From an uncultured Litoreibacter sp. (lineage in GTDB: Bacteria; Pseudomonadota; Alphaproteobacteria; Rhodobacterales; Rhodobacteraceae): a DNA stretch of 64,000 nucleotides. The stretch lies in assembly GCA_947494645.1 (NCBI GenBank), contig CANLVO010000002.1, positions 238,359-302,358 of the forward strand, in the 5' to 3' direction. A model generated the notes under the pieces. The model saw only the letters and a program-made list of their open reading frames with translations, did no database searches and had not been told where the DNA came from. The position numbers and the translations under genes were made by a program. Below, piece by piece: positions 22,211 to 31,706 of this stretch (its first letter is position 1; each line of letters begins with the position of its first letter).

Positions 22211-22690
22211 ATGACTAAGACCTCCCCCTGGACCATCCTCATTGCAGGCGCGTTGGCCACGCTTGCCTTTGACTTCTTCGGCCAAGCGCTTGCCCCGCTG
22301 CTGGGCTTTGCCAAGCTGGCTCCTGTCGGTTTGGCGCAAGCAACTGTGAAAACAGTATTCGGTGCGGCCCCCAAAGGTATTGGCGATGCAGTACATATCA
22401 TCAACGGGTTGATGATCTATTCGCTGGGCTATGTGCTGGTCGCCCGCCCTGTGCAAACACGCATCTGGCCAACTCTGCATTGGAGCGTGACCGCCGTGGT
22501 TTATGGTATCGGGCTTTGGGTCTTCGCGCTTTACGGCGTTGCGCATCTGATCGCAGGCAACAAACCCTTTCTTGGCTGGACCGGCATCACCTGGGTCGCG
22601 CTTTGGGGCCATATCCTTTACGCCGTTGTGCTGGTCTGGGCGATTGAAAAAGCGCCGCTGAGCCAAGGGTCCAGAACCGCCGAGGCTTGA
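22211..22690 (+). CDS. integral membrane protein of unknown function
   Basis: Four or more hydrophobic segments; good ORF between truB and DUF1643 gene. Confidence 0.65.
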   Translation: MTKTSPWTILIAGALATLAFDFFGQALAPLLGFAKLAPVGLAQATVKTVFGAAPKGIGDAVHIINGLMIYSLGYVLVARPVQTRIWPTLHWSVTAVVYGIGLWVFALYGVAHLIAGNKPFLGWTGITWVALWGHILYAVVLVWAIEKAPLSQGSRTAEA

Positions 22691-22722
22691 AGACATAATC
22701 GTGGCCTGCCACAAGGCGGGCC

Positions 22723-23229
22723 ATGATCATCCGAACCCATCTCAAAGACGATGCGGCCAGCACCGCCACCTATTCAGATTGCGAGCGATACCGCTATGAT
22801 CTGACCCGTGTCTGGGATGAAACGGGCCGCAAGATTGCCTTTGTGATGCTCAACCCCTCCACCGCAACCGAAGTGCAGAACGACCCAACCGTAGAGCGGT
22901 GCGAACGGCGCGCACGGGCATTGGGCTATGGCGCGTTCAGGGTCTGCAACATCTTCGCATGGCGCGACACCGACCCGTTCGCGATGCGCAAGGCACCTGA
23001 GCCAATCGGCCCCGCCAATGACAATGCCATCACACAGGCCTGCCACTGGGCGGCAACCGTGGTCTGCGCTTGGGGCACCCATGGCGTGCATCGTGGACGC
23101 GGTCCGCAGGTGGAAACGCTGATGCGCGCGACGGGTACGCCACTTTACCATCTAGGGCTCAGCAAAGCGGGCCATCCCAAGCATCCCCTTTATATTGCCT
23201 ACGCGCAGCAGCCAGAGCTTTGGAGCTAG
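22723..23229 (+). CDS. DUF1643 domain-containing protein
   Basis: IAFVMLNPSTATEVQNDPTVERCERRARALGYGAFRVCNIFAWRDTDP. Confidence 0.85.
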   Translation: MIIRTHLKDDAASTATYSDCERYRYDLTRVWDETGRKIAFVMLNPSTATEVQNDPTVERCERRARALGYGAFRVCNIFAWRDTDPFAMRKAPEPIGPANDNAITQACHWAATVVCAWGTHGVHRGRGPQVETLMRATGTPLYHLGLSKAGHPKHPLYIAYAQQPELWS

Positions 23230-23367
23230 GCGCACGCAAGGAATCGCTTCCCTTTTGAACGTGGGCACCCTATACGCCCTCATCCGCCTTTGGTGGAGCC
23301 TCCACGGGCCTTGCTGGACGACATCCCGGCCTGCGCCATAACCCTTAACCTTATGAAGGAGACCCCG

Positions 23368-23637
23368 ATGTCGATCACTGCTGAAGAAAAAGCCAAAGTC
23401 ATGAAAGAATTTGCGACCAAAGAAGGCGACACCGGTTCGCCAGAGGTCCAAGTTGCTATCCTGACATCGCGCATCACCACGCTGACCGAGCACTTCAAAA
23501 CTCACAAGAAAGACAACCACGGCCGCCGCGGGCTGCTGAAGATGGTTGCCTTGCGCCGCAAGCTTCTGGACTACACCAAGGCCAAAGATGAAGCGCGTTA
23601 TCAGGACCTGATCAAACGTCTGGGTATCCGCCGCTAA
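23368..23637 (+). CDS. rpsO: 30S ribosomal protein S15
   Basis: 89 aa [16 protein letters not shown]...[16 protein letters not shown]...[23 protein letters not shown]; start trimmed from 23290. Confidence 0.96.
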   Translation: MSITAEEKAKVMKEFATKEGDTGSPEVQVAILTSRITTLTEHFKTHKKDNHGRRGLLKMVALRRKLLDYTKAKDEARYQDLIKRLGIRR

Positions 23638-23655
23638 GTTAGGCACTCAGACCCG

Positions 23656-25239
23656 ATGAAGAAATCTCTTTATCAGATTTACGGCGCGATCCTTGTTACG
23701 GCAGGGGTCGCGTTTTGCGTTTTGGCGGTGCTCGCCCGGACTGACGGGCTTTTGGTCTATGCGCTGGATGACCCGTATATCCACCTTGCAGTTGCAGAGA
23801 ACTTGGCTGCGGGACATGGCTACGGCATCAATCCCGGCGAGGCTGCGTCGCCCTCCTCATCCATTTTGTACCCTTTTCTACTGGTCCCGCTTGTCTCAAT
23901 GGGCTTTGGCCATCTAGCGCCTTTCGCGCTCGCTTTCGTCGGCGCGCTTGGATGCGCATGGCTGATGGGTGATTTGGTATGGCGTGCCTACAATGACGCC
24001 GGACCCGCTCAATATGTGCCCGAGCCTTTGATCGTGCTCCCGCTGGCCCTGCTTTGCGCCAATGTCATCGGACTGACGCTGACGGGGATGGAGCATACGC
24101 TCCATGTCTGGGCCAGCCTCGCGATCCTTTTGGGCGTCATCGCGCTGCGCAGTGAACACCCTGCTCCTCGAGCTTTGGTGCTCGGTATTATCTTTGCGCC
24201 GCTGCTACGATTTGAGGGGATGGCGCTGAGCCTTGCTGCTTTGGTGATGCTCGCATTCACAGGTCGCCTGCGACTGAGCCTATCCCTCGCGGGGGTCATC
24301 GTAGCCGCTTTCTTGGCCTATCTTGCATACATGTCGTCGCTTGGGCTGCCTTGGCTGCCTAGCAGCGTTATGACCAAACACGCAGCTTCGGCTGCAATGC
24401 TCGGCGAAGGTCAGGGCAATCCGGTTATGCTACTTGCCTCCAACGTAACGGCTGCTCTGGCCGAGGCGCGGCCGCCGTTGCTGTTGTTCGGTCTTGCAAT
24501 GTTCATCATTGCATTGATCCGAGAAAACCCGGCACGTAGCGAGACCGATAGGCGCGTCATATGGTGTGTGGGCTTCGCGACCGTGGCGCATTTGCTTGTG
24601 GGCCAATATGGCTGGTGGTCGCGATATGAGGTCTACATCGTCGCCGTGTTGGTGGGGGCGCTGCTCTTCGTCTACCGCGACATCTTCTCTGCCTCGCTGA
24701 CCTCCACACGGGCCAGATTTGGCGCGACGGTCCTGTCCCTTTTGGCGGTGTGCGGGGCCTATCTCAATACGACCCTGTTGACGCCTGCGGCCTCTGAAAA
24801 CGTCTATGCGCAGCAATATCAGATGCATCGGTTCTCTACCGAGTTTTACCCAAGCCGGTTCGCCGCCAATGACATTGGCTACCTCGCCTATGATAACCCT
24901 GCCTATATCCTCGATCTGTGGGGGCTTGGCTCGGAGGAGGCGCGTAAGGCAGCAGCAGATGGACAAAGGACGCCCGAAGAGGTCCGTGCATTGTCCGAGG
25001 CGAAACAGATCGACTATGCCATGCTCTACAATATCTGGTTCCCATTGGGTGTGCCCGGCGAGTGGTGCCATATCGCAAATCTGCGCAGCCCGGTTGTCAG
25101 CACGGCTGCCCCGGTGGTGTCCTTCTATCTGGCGAACCGAGAAGAAGAGGCCGCTTTCCGCGAGGCTTTGGATGCATTCAAGGCAACCCTGCCTCAGGTC
25201 ACAGAGCTCTTTATCAATCCGGTCTGTAAGCCGGTCTAG
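23656..25239 (+). CDS. multi-pass membrane protein, possible GT-C glycosyltransferase-like
   Basis: About ten hydrophobic segments; DDPYIHLAVAENLAAGHGYGINPGE resembles luminal loop of GT-C proteins. Confidence 0.55.
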   Translation: MKKSLYQIYGAILVTAGVAFCVLAVLARTDGLLVYALDDPYIHLAVAENLAAGHGYGINPGEAASPSSSILYPFLLVPLVSMGFGHLAPFALAFVGALGCAWLMGDLVWRAYNDAGPAQYVPEPLIVLPLALLCANVIGLTLTGMEHTLHVWASLAILLGVIALRSEHPAPRALVLGIIFAPLLRFEGMALSLAALVMLAFTGRLRLSLSLAGVIVAAFLAYLAYMSSLGLPWLPSSVMTKHAASAAMLGEGQGNPVMLLASNVTAALAEARPPLLLFGLAMFIIALIRENPARSETDRRVIWCVGFATVAHLLVGQYGWWSRYEVYIVAVLVGALLFVYRDIFSASLTSTRARFGATVLSLLAVCGAYLNTTLLTPAASENVYAQQYQMHRFSTEFYPSRFAANDIGYLAYDNPAYILDLWGLGSEEARKAAADGQRTPEEVRALSEAKQIDYAMLYNIWFPLGVPGEWCHIANLRSPVVSTAAPVVSFYLANREEEAAFREALDAFKATLPQVTELFINPVCKPV

Positions 25240-25245
25240 ACCGAT

Positions 25246-26289
25246 CTATTCCATCGCCGCATCGACTGTGCGTTCTTCGGCGATCATGGCCTCCAATTGC
25301 CGCCTGTAACGCAACTGCCCGCCATCAATGTTTAGATCGATATGCGGTGAGGTCTTGTTGGCCATGCCCTCTTGCACGAGGTTCAGCACCTCGCGGTCTT
25401 CTTCAAACGCGTGTTTTACATCCTCACTCATCATTGCGCTGAGCGCTTCGTCGTCAGGGCGGATGTTGCGCAGCTGGAACCAGTAATAGCGCGTCTTGCT
25501 TTCGGTTTCGGGCGTCATGAAATTATAGCTGTCCATGATGAAGGTCTGTTCATGAAGCGGGCCGTCAACGCCGCCTGTGCCCGCCGGAGTAAACACCGCT
25601 TTGATCAGCGCATGGCTAGGGTAACGGACTTCGTAATGCTGCAGGCGGTCACAATTGCCCTGAAATTCAACGATTTTCTTGTAAAACGGCGCGGGTTCTA
25701 CATCCATCATCCAGCGCCAAACAGTGACCCCGTCCTCGCTTTTGGTGATACGCAAAGGGGTATCGACAGTTGCTGCCTGCCCGAAGGAGGATTGGTGGAC
25801 CCATGCCACATGTGTTGGGTCGAGCAGGTTGTCGGTGACGTATAGATAATTGCAATCGATGGTCAGCGCGGCGCCCTTATTCATGCCCCATGCGGGATCG
25901 TCGAAATGGGCGATCTCAAAAATCTCGGACGGGTCGGCAAGCGCGGGGTTGCCCATCCAGATCCACACAAGCCCGTAGCGTTCTTCGCAGGGATAGGCGC
26001 GGACGCGGGCGTTGGAGGGGATGGTGCCCTGACCCGGCGCGACGATGCATTGGCCGGCGCAGTTGAACGTCAACCCGTGGTAACCGCACTCGACAGCGTC
26101 GCCTTTGCGACGGCCCTTGCTCAGCGGCATCTTGCGATGCGGGCATGAGTCTTCCAGAGCGATGACATCTCCAGAGCTGTCGCGGAACATGCAGATCTTC
26201 TCGCTTAGCAAGATGACCTGCTGCAGTTCGGTTGTAATCTCCTCGCCCCATGCGGCGACGTACCATGCGTTCTTGAGAAACATCGACAA
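25246..26289 (-). CDS. Rieske non-heme iron oxygenase, VanA/O-demethylase-like
   Basis: Rieske C-x-H...C-x2-H (CPHRKMPLSKGRRKGDAVECGYHG); catalytic-domain fragment DNLLDPTHVAWVH. Confidence 0.88.
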   Translation of the reverse strand: MSMFLKNAWYVAAWGEEITTELQQVILLSEKICMFRDSSGDVIALEDSCPHRKMPLSKGRRKGDAVECGYHGLTFNCAGQCIVAPGQGTIPSNARVRAYPCEERYGLVWIWMGNPALADPSEIFEIAHFDDPAWGMNKGAALTIDCNYLYVTDNLLDPTHVAWVHQSSFGQAATVDTPLRITKSEDGVTVWRWMMDVEPAPFYKKIVEFQGNCDRLQHYEVRYPSHALIKAVFTPAGTGGVDGPLHEQTFIMDSYNFMTPETESKTRYYWFQLRNIRPDDEALSAMMSEDVKHAFEEDREVLNLVQEGMANKTSPHIDLNIDGGQLRYRRQLEAMIAEERTVDAAME

Positions 26290-26331
26290 AGGTCCCTAAT
26301 CGTCTATCAGTTACAATGACATAGCCGCGAG

Positions 26332-28071
26332 CTAGTAGAAATAGGGCAGGCCCTTTTCCTTGGCGGCGGCGACCCATGGCGGTACGAAAGGAACGATTTT
26401 GTCCTGGGAGGGGACCATGATCTCAATGAAGTTTGCGCCCTCGTTTTCAATCGCAGCCGTAAGCTTGGCCTCGATCTGATCTTCAGACGTTATCTTGTCC
26501 ACAATGAACCCAAACCCTTCGGCAACCTTGCAATAATCCACCCCGTTAAAGTCGGTGGACCAAGGTTCGTCGACGTCGTCGAGCAAGATCGCCTCCCCCC
26601 GGATCCAGCCGAAATTATCATTGCGGGTCAAGATGATGGTGATGTTCTTGCCGCTGCGTTTGAGCGTTTCCATGTCGCCGATAACGAAGCCAAAAGAGCC
26701 GTCGCCCGTGAAGGAAATCACCGGGCCATCGTTTGCATAAATCGCGCCCAAACCGGCCGGAACGGAGTAGCCCAAGGCACCCATGGAATAGTTGGTGATG
26801 TAGCGCCGTCCGGCTTTTCGAACCGACAAAAGAGCCGAAGGATAGATCGCCGCAACGCCGGGCTCTGCGGTGACGATGGCATTGTCCGGCATGATTTTAT
26901 CCAATGCCTGCGACAGTTTAACCGGAGAAACCGTGCCTTCGGGCATCTCGATATTGGAGTTGAAGACAGCATCCAGCGCGGTCTGCTTCATCGGGTTGAG
27001 GTCAGTCTTTGGACGCGGGTCCGGAGCTTGCTCGCGGATCAGCTCTGCCATGTATTGCAGCGTGGCGCGGGCGTCGCCAACCATGCCGACCGCGAGCGGG
27101 AAGTTGTTGCCGATATGGGCCTCCGCAATGTCGAGATGCAGGAAGGTTTTCGTCTTTGGATCGCCGTAGAGTTTCCAATGGATCGTAGAGCTGGAATCCG
27201 TGTTCGTGCCGATGAAAAACACAGTATCGGCTTGGGCGACATACGCGTTGGAATGCTCCATCCCGCCTCGGGCACCTATTACGCGAAGCGACAGCGGATG
27301 GGTCTCGGGGAACACACCTTTGCCGGGGGTTGTGGTGGCAACGGGGATTTGAAGCAGCTCAGCAAGATCGAGGATTGCGTCTGTCGCTATCGAGATCAGC
27401 CCACCTTGCCCGACGACCATCACAGGCTTTTTTGCTTTTAGAAGCAGAGGGATAGCCTGCTTGATTTTGGTATGATCAGCGACAGGGCGATGGGCGGGAT
27501 AGTGGGAATACTCGGGCTCGGCATAGAGGTCCTCGACCACGGCACTTTCGCGGAACACGTTGATCGGGACACGGATATGAACCGGGGCGGGACGTCCTGA
27601 AGTTGCAACGCGGAAAGCCCGGCGGAGTAGGAAAGGAATCTCTGCCACATGTGTCAGCGTGAAGGATTCCTTACAGATCGAGCCATAGAGCGCTGTCTGA
27701 TCAACGCCCGTAAGCCCATGTTTTTTATCCTGATTTATTGGAATATCCGAACTGAAGAATATCACAGGGACGGAGCTGAGAAACGCCTCTGTGATACCCG
27801 GCGTGCAGTGCGTGACACCGGGGCTTGGGGCCTCTAGCACGGCGGGGCGTCCCGTGATCTTGGCATAGGCTTCGGCTGCGAAGGAGGCGGTGCGCTCGTC
27901 GCGGGTCAGGACGTATTCGATATCGCTGTGGTCCTGCCAGCCGTCATACCAGCCGATGGTTGTCTCGCCCGGTAGGCCGAACACATGGGTCACACCGTGC
28001 AGTTCCAACATTCTCAGGATGACCTGACCACCCGTCAATTCGCTATTTTTTTCAGTCACTTGATCGGTCAT
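26332..28071 (-). CDS. thiamine-pyrophosphate-dependent enzyme, acetolactate-synthase-like
   Basis: GLPGETTIGWYDG, DERTASFAAEAYAKITGRPAV, GDGSFGF TPP motif; start trimmed to MTDQVTEKNSEL with ATGA overlap to the upstream gene. Confidence 0.88.
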   Translation of the reverse strand: MTDQVTEKNSELTGGQVILRMLELHGVTHVFGLPGETTIGWYDGWQDHSDIEYVLTRDERTASFAAEAYAKITGRPAVLEAPSPGVTHCTPGITEAFLSSVPVIFFSSDIPINQDKKHGLTGVDQTALYGSICKESFTLTHVAEIPFLLRRAFRVATSGRPAPVHIRVPINVFRESAVVEDLYAEPEYSHYPAHRPVADHTKIKQAIPLLLKAKKPVMVVGQGGLISIATDAILDLAELLQIPVATTTPGKGVFPETHPLSLRVIGARGGMEHSNAYVAQADTVFFIGTNTDSSSTIHWKLYGDPKTKTFLHLDIAEAHIGNNFPLAVGMVGDARATLQYMAELIREQAPDPRPKTDLNPMKQTALDAVFNSNIEMPEGTVSPVKLSQALDKIMPDNAIVTAEPGVAAIYPSALLSVRKAGRRYITNYSMGALGYSVPAGLGAIYANDGPVISFTGDGSFGFVIGDMETLKRSGKNITIILTRNDNFGWIRGEAILLDDVDEPWSTDFNGVDYCKVAEGFGFIVDKITSEDQIEAKLTAAIENEGANFIEIMVPSQDKIVPFVPPWVAAAKEKGLPYFY

Positions 28072-29192
28072 TGGAGCACCTCGGCAACCGCGTATTTCTT
28101 GAGCATATCGCGGTCCACATCCACGCCCAGGCCGGAACCTTCGGGGACGTAAACGCGGCCTTGTTTGACGGGGAACGGGGCGGTCAGGATGTCTTCCTGG
28201 GCGTAGTACGTCGCCATGTAGAACTCGCATTGGAGCTTGAGATCGGGGACTGCGGCCATCAGATGAGCGCCTGCGGCATGGGCCAATCCGGTCTCAAACA
28301 TGCAGCCTCCGTAGACCTCGATCCCGGCGGCGCGGGCAATGGCGGCGACTTCGAGCGCACGGCGAATTCCCCCTGATTTCATGACCTTAAGAGAAAAGAT
28401 GTCGGCGATCCGGTTCTGGGCACCATGCAGAGCGGTCTGCGGATCAAAGACACTTTCATCGGCCATAATGGGCGTGTCGATCACCTGGGTGATGTGAGCG
28501 AGGGCGTCGCGTTCGTGCATTTTGACGGGTTGTTCGATGAAGGTGGGGCGAAACGCCTCCAGATCGCGGATGCAGCGCACCGCGTCATAGGCTGCAAGCC
28601 CTTGATTGTAATCAATTCTTATGTCGATTTCGTCGCCGTAAAGATTACGCAGTTTCTCAGTGCGCATGACGTCGAAACTATGCTCGGCGAAGCCAGTTTT
28701 GAATTTGAAAATGCGGACGCCGTCCTCCCACATGGCGGCGATATCCTCGAGATCGGCGTCAAAATCCGGGTTCGCGACGGAGAAACTGAGCCCCATATCA
28801 TCACGCATTTTGCCGCCAACCAGCTCGCAAACCGACAGGCCTGAGATCTTGCCAGTGATGTCGAGAAGCGCCATTTCCAACGCGGCTTTGGCTTCGGGAT
28901 GACCGACTAACACCTTGTTTGCCATGGCTAAATGCAGCTCAACCTGTACCGGGTCCTGGCCTATGAGATGCGGGCGCAGATAGGTGTGAAGTGCTGCGGC
29001 ATTGCCCTCTGCGGTGCCTGTGAAGACGGGCCAGGGGGAGGCCTCCCCCCAGCCGGAAAGACCTGTGTCGGTGGTGATCTCGATGATGACAGAATGGATG
29101 CCCGCGACGTCGCCGCTGCCGTGAGAATGGACGGCTTTGGCGGGGATCAGAATGCGGTGGACATGCAGGTCCTGAATTTTGTGGTCGCTCAT
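28068..29192 (-). CDS. enolase superfamily (mandelate racemase/muconate lactonizing enzyme) protein
   Basis: KFKTG (KxK), RIDYNQ, FIEQP, ADES, LKVMKSGG residues of the MLE subgroup. Confidence 0.88.
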   Translation of the reverse strand: MSDHKIQDLHVHRILIPAKAVHSHGSGDVAGIHSVIIEITTDTGLSGWGEASPWPVFTGTAEGNAAALHTYLRPHLIGQDPVQVELHLAMANKVLVGHPEAKAALEMALLDITGKISGLSVCELVGGKMRDDMGLSFSVANPDFDADLEDIAAMWEDGVRIFKFKTGFAEHSFDVMRTEKLRNLYGDEIDIRIDYNQGLAAYDAVRCIRDLEAFRPTFIEQPVKMHERDALAHITQVIDTPIMADESVFDPQTALHGAQNRIADIFSLKVMKSGGIRRALEVAAIARAAGIEVYGGCMFETGLAHAAGAHLMAAVPDLKLQCEFYMATYYAQEDILTAPFPVKQGRVYVPEGSGLGVDVDRDMLKKYAVAEVLQ

Positions 29193-29237
29193 GGCCTCAC
29201 GAGGCCCTTCTTTCGGCCTCAGGTCAAGACGCGGCGT

Positions 29238-29251
29238 GTTTTGTACAAAAC
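29238..29251. promoter_or_regulatory. palindromic operator-like site 1 (GTTTTGTACAAAAC)
   Basis: Perfect 14-bp palindrome in the divergent promoter region. Confidence 0.65.
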
Positions 29252-29278
29252 GGGGTCACTTTTTTGGGCCCGAAACCC

Positions 29279-29292
29279 ATTTTGTACAAAAC
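29279..29292. promoter_or_regulatory. palindromic operator-like site 2 (ATTTTGTACAAAAC)
   Basis: 12-bp perfect core TTTTGTACAAAA, 41 bp centre-to-centre from site 1. Confidence 0.65.
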
Positions 29293-29359
29293 TCTTGCGC
29301 GGATTTGGTAACCACTTGGTAAGGTTTTGGGACGGTTCTGAATTTTCCGGAGATGTCCC

Positions 29360-30397
29360 ATGGCTGAGACCAAAAACGGCGCGCTGATCGGTTGCGGATT
29401 TTTTGCCGAAAATCACATGCATGCCTGGTCGGCCTTGGACGGGGCGCAAATCGTGGCGCTGTGCGATTTGGATTTGGACAAGGCACAGGCGATGGCTGGG
29501 CGGTTCGGGATCGCGCGGGTCTATGACGACCCGGCGAAAATGTTTGCCGCTGAGGATTTGGATTTCGTCGATGTGGCAACGACTGTCGCCTCGCATAGGA
29601 GCTTGGTCGAAATGGCGGTGGGTCACGCGGCGACAGTGATCTGCCAGAAGCCTTTTGCGGAAACCTTGGAAGACGCGCAAGCGATGGTCGATGCGGCTGA
29701 GGGGGCGGGGGCGCAGCTGATCGTGCATGAGAACTTCCGTTGGGAACGGCCGTTTCTGGAGATGAAGGCGCTGGTGGATCAGGGCGCGATCGGCACCCCG
29801 CATCAGGCGCAATTCAGCTTTCGGCATGGCTACGACAACTATGTCAATCAACCCTACCTGCGGGAGATCGAGCGGTTCGCCATCATGGATGTAGGGCTGC
29901 ATCTGTTCGACGTGGCGCGGTTCTTCATGGGAGAGGTTGCGTCGCTGTCGTGCACCACGCAAAGCGTGAACCCCGAGGTGCGCGGGGAGGACCTGTTCAC
30001 CGCGCTCATGAAGATGGAGAGCGGGGCGACGTGTGTGTGCGATTGCTCGTTTTTCAGCCGATACAGTCCTGAGCCGTTCCCGAATACCGCCGCCATGATC
30101 GAGGGGGATCGCGGGACGTTGGTGCTGGATCGGTGGAACAGGCTGACGGTGCATAGTGCTTCGGGGGCTGAGACGCAGGACGTGGACCCTGCGGTGCCCG
30201 CATGGGGCGCCAAGCCGTGGCATTGCGTGCAGGACAGCGTGTTCAACTTTCAAGAGCACGCGGTTGCGGTGATGAATGGACGGGCCGCGCCACAGCCCTC
30301 GGGTGCGGATAACTTGCGAACGATGGTGTTGGCATTGGCGGCGTATGACGCGGCGGAGGCGGAGCGGGTGGTGAGGGTGTCGAAGGACAGCGCGTAA
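29360..30397 (+). CDS. Gfo/Idh/MocA family oxidoreductase
   Basis: GALIGCGFFAENHMHAWSAL Rossmann motif, ICQKPFAETLEDA (EKP-like). Confidence 0.88.
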   Translation: MAETKNGALIGCGFFAENHMHAWSALDGAQIVALCDLDLDKAQAMAGRFGIARVYDDPAKMFAAEDLDFVDVATTVASHRSLVEMAVGHAATVICQKPFAETLEDAQAMVDAAEGAGAQLIVHENFRWERPFLEMKALVDQGAIGTPHQAQFSFRHGYDNYVNQPYLREIERFAIMDVGLHLFDVARFFMGEVASLSCTTQSVNPEVRGEDLFTALMKMESGATCVCDCSFFSRYSPEPFPNTAAMIEGDRGTLVLDRWNRLTVHSASGAETQDVDPAVPAWGAKPWHCVQDSVFNFQEHAVAVMNGRAAPQPSGADNLRTMVLALAAYDAAEAERVVRVSKDSA

Positions 30398-30464
30398 TGC
30401 CGCGACGCCTTGCGCGACCCACCCTTCCCCCCTAGTTTCCCCGATATTGGCGAAGGGGCACTGA

Positions 30465-31472
30465 ATGAACCGTTTCACGAAGCTGCGCAGATTTGCAGAT
30501 AAAGAGAAAACCGGGCTAGAAATCGCTCCTTACTTTACCCCTGCAGTCGCGAAAGCAGACGGCTACAACGTGTTGATCGCCGATATTCTAGACCAAGATG
30601 CGTTGCGTAAAACGGCAGATGCCAACCCGACGATTCCGCCCGAGAGCGTCGTAAAAATCGAACCGGTCGATATCGTCACCGATGCCTGCAAGCTTGGGGA
30701 GGTGGCCCAGTCACAAGGGTTCGCCGGGACTGTCGACTATATTATCTCGTCGCATAATTTCGAGCACTTGCCCGACCCGATCTCTTTTTTGCGTGGCTGC
30801 TCAGTTGCTTTGGCACCGGGCGGGACGTTGACAATGGCCATTCCCGACTGCCGCGCGACATTCGATCATTTTCGAATGCCAACACGGCTGGCCGACTGGT
30901 TGTCTGCCTACCATGAGGAACGCAGCCAGCCCTCGCCCGAGACCCTGTTTGACACCGATGCCAATCAGGCCATCTACCGCTCGCCCGATATGGAGCGCGC
31001 CTCGTTCAACATCGCCTATAGCAGCCCCGACGGGTTTACCCCGGAGCGTGATCTGAAGGGTGCCTATGCCAAATATGTTGCCGAACGCGAGGCCCCGGGA
31101 CCTTATCGCGACGCGCATTGCAACATCGTGTTCGGGCCGAGCTTTGAGCTGATGGTTCGCGACCTGAAGCATATCGGGTTGATCGATCTGGAACTGATCG
31201 AAGTGACCGCCACCAGCGGGATCGAGTTTTTTGCCTACCTGCGTAAACCAACAGATCCTGACGCAAATGCCGAAGATGACACCGAGTTTTATGACCGCCG
31301 ACTGGCGTTAATGCGGCAAGTGAATCATTTGATGGGGTCTCAAGGGCTGGCGTCCAGTGCGGGTCGGCTGTCGGGGCGACGGATTGCGCGGAAACTATTA
31401 GGTGACGGTACGTTTGCCAGACTTCGTGCGATGAACAAGCGGCGGCGGCAAAGGCGGAACGCACGGCACTGA
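30465..31472 (+). CDS. SAM-dependent methyltransferase domain protein
   Basis: DYIISSHNFEHLPDPISFLRGCSVALAPGGTLTMAIPDCR. Confidence 0.75.
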   Translation: MNRFTKLRRFADKEKTGLEIAPYFTPAVAKADGYNVLIADILDQDALRKTADANPTIPPESVVKIEPVDIVTDACKLGEVAQSQGFAGTVDYIISSHNFEHLPDPISFLRGCSVALAPGGTLTMAIPDCRATFDHFRMPTRLADWLSAYHEERSQPSPETLFDTDANQAIYRSPDMERASFNIAYSSPDGFTPERDLKGAYAKYVAEREAPGPYRDAHCNIVFGPSFELMVRDLKHIGLIDLELIEVTATSGIEFFAYLRKPTDPDANAEDDTEFYDRRLALMRQVNHLMGSQGLASSAGRLSGRRIARKLLGDGTFARLRAMNKRRRQRRNARH

Positions 31473-31633
31473 GCCGGGGCGGGTAGGTGACCGTGAGGCG
31501 ACGCAGCCTTATTTGTTCTGCAGAACTTTACGGCGGCAAACCCCCACTTCCCAAACCTACAAAACCCCTCTATAGACCCCTCATCTGAGACGTGGCGCGC
31601 GGACCCCGGCGCCATACAAAGGAAAGAGGGGTC

Positions 31634-31681
31634 GGCGGCAATGGGGCCGCCATTGAAATGGGAGACGCGGGAAGGCCCGCG
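31634..31681 (+). promoter_or_regulatory. tandem hairpins in pnp 5' leader
   Basis: GGCGGC(31634-31639)/GCCGCC(31646-31651) and CGCGGG(31666-31671)/CCCGCG(31676-31681), immediately upstream of pnp ATG. Confidence 0.5.
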
Positions 31682-31706
31682 AGTGCTTCCAGATAGGAAA
31701 CGATAC

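Noticed and set aside
29219-30478. 419-aa minus-strand ORF
   Set aside because: Antisense of the Gfo/Idh/MocA gene and overlaps the promoter palindromes; no recognisable domain.
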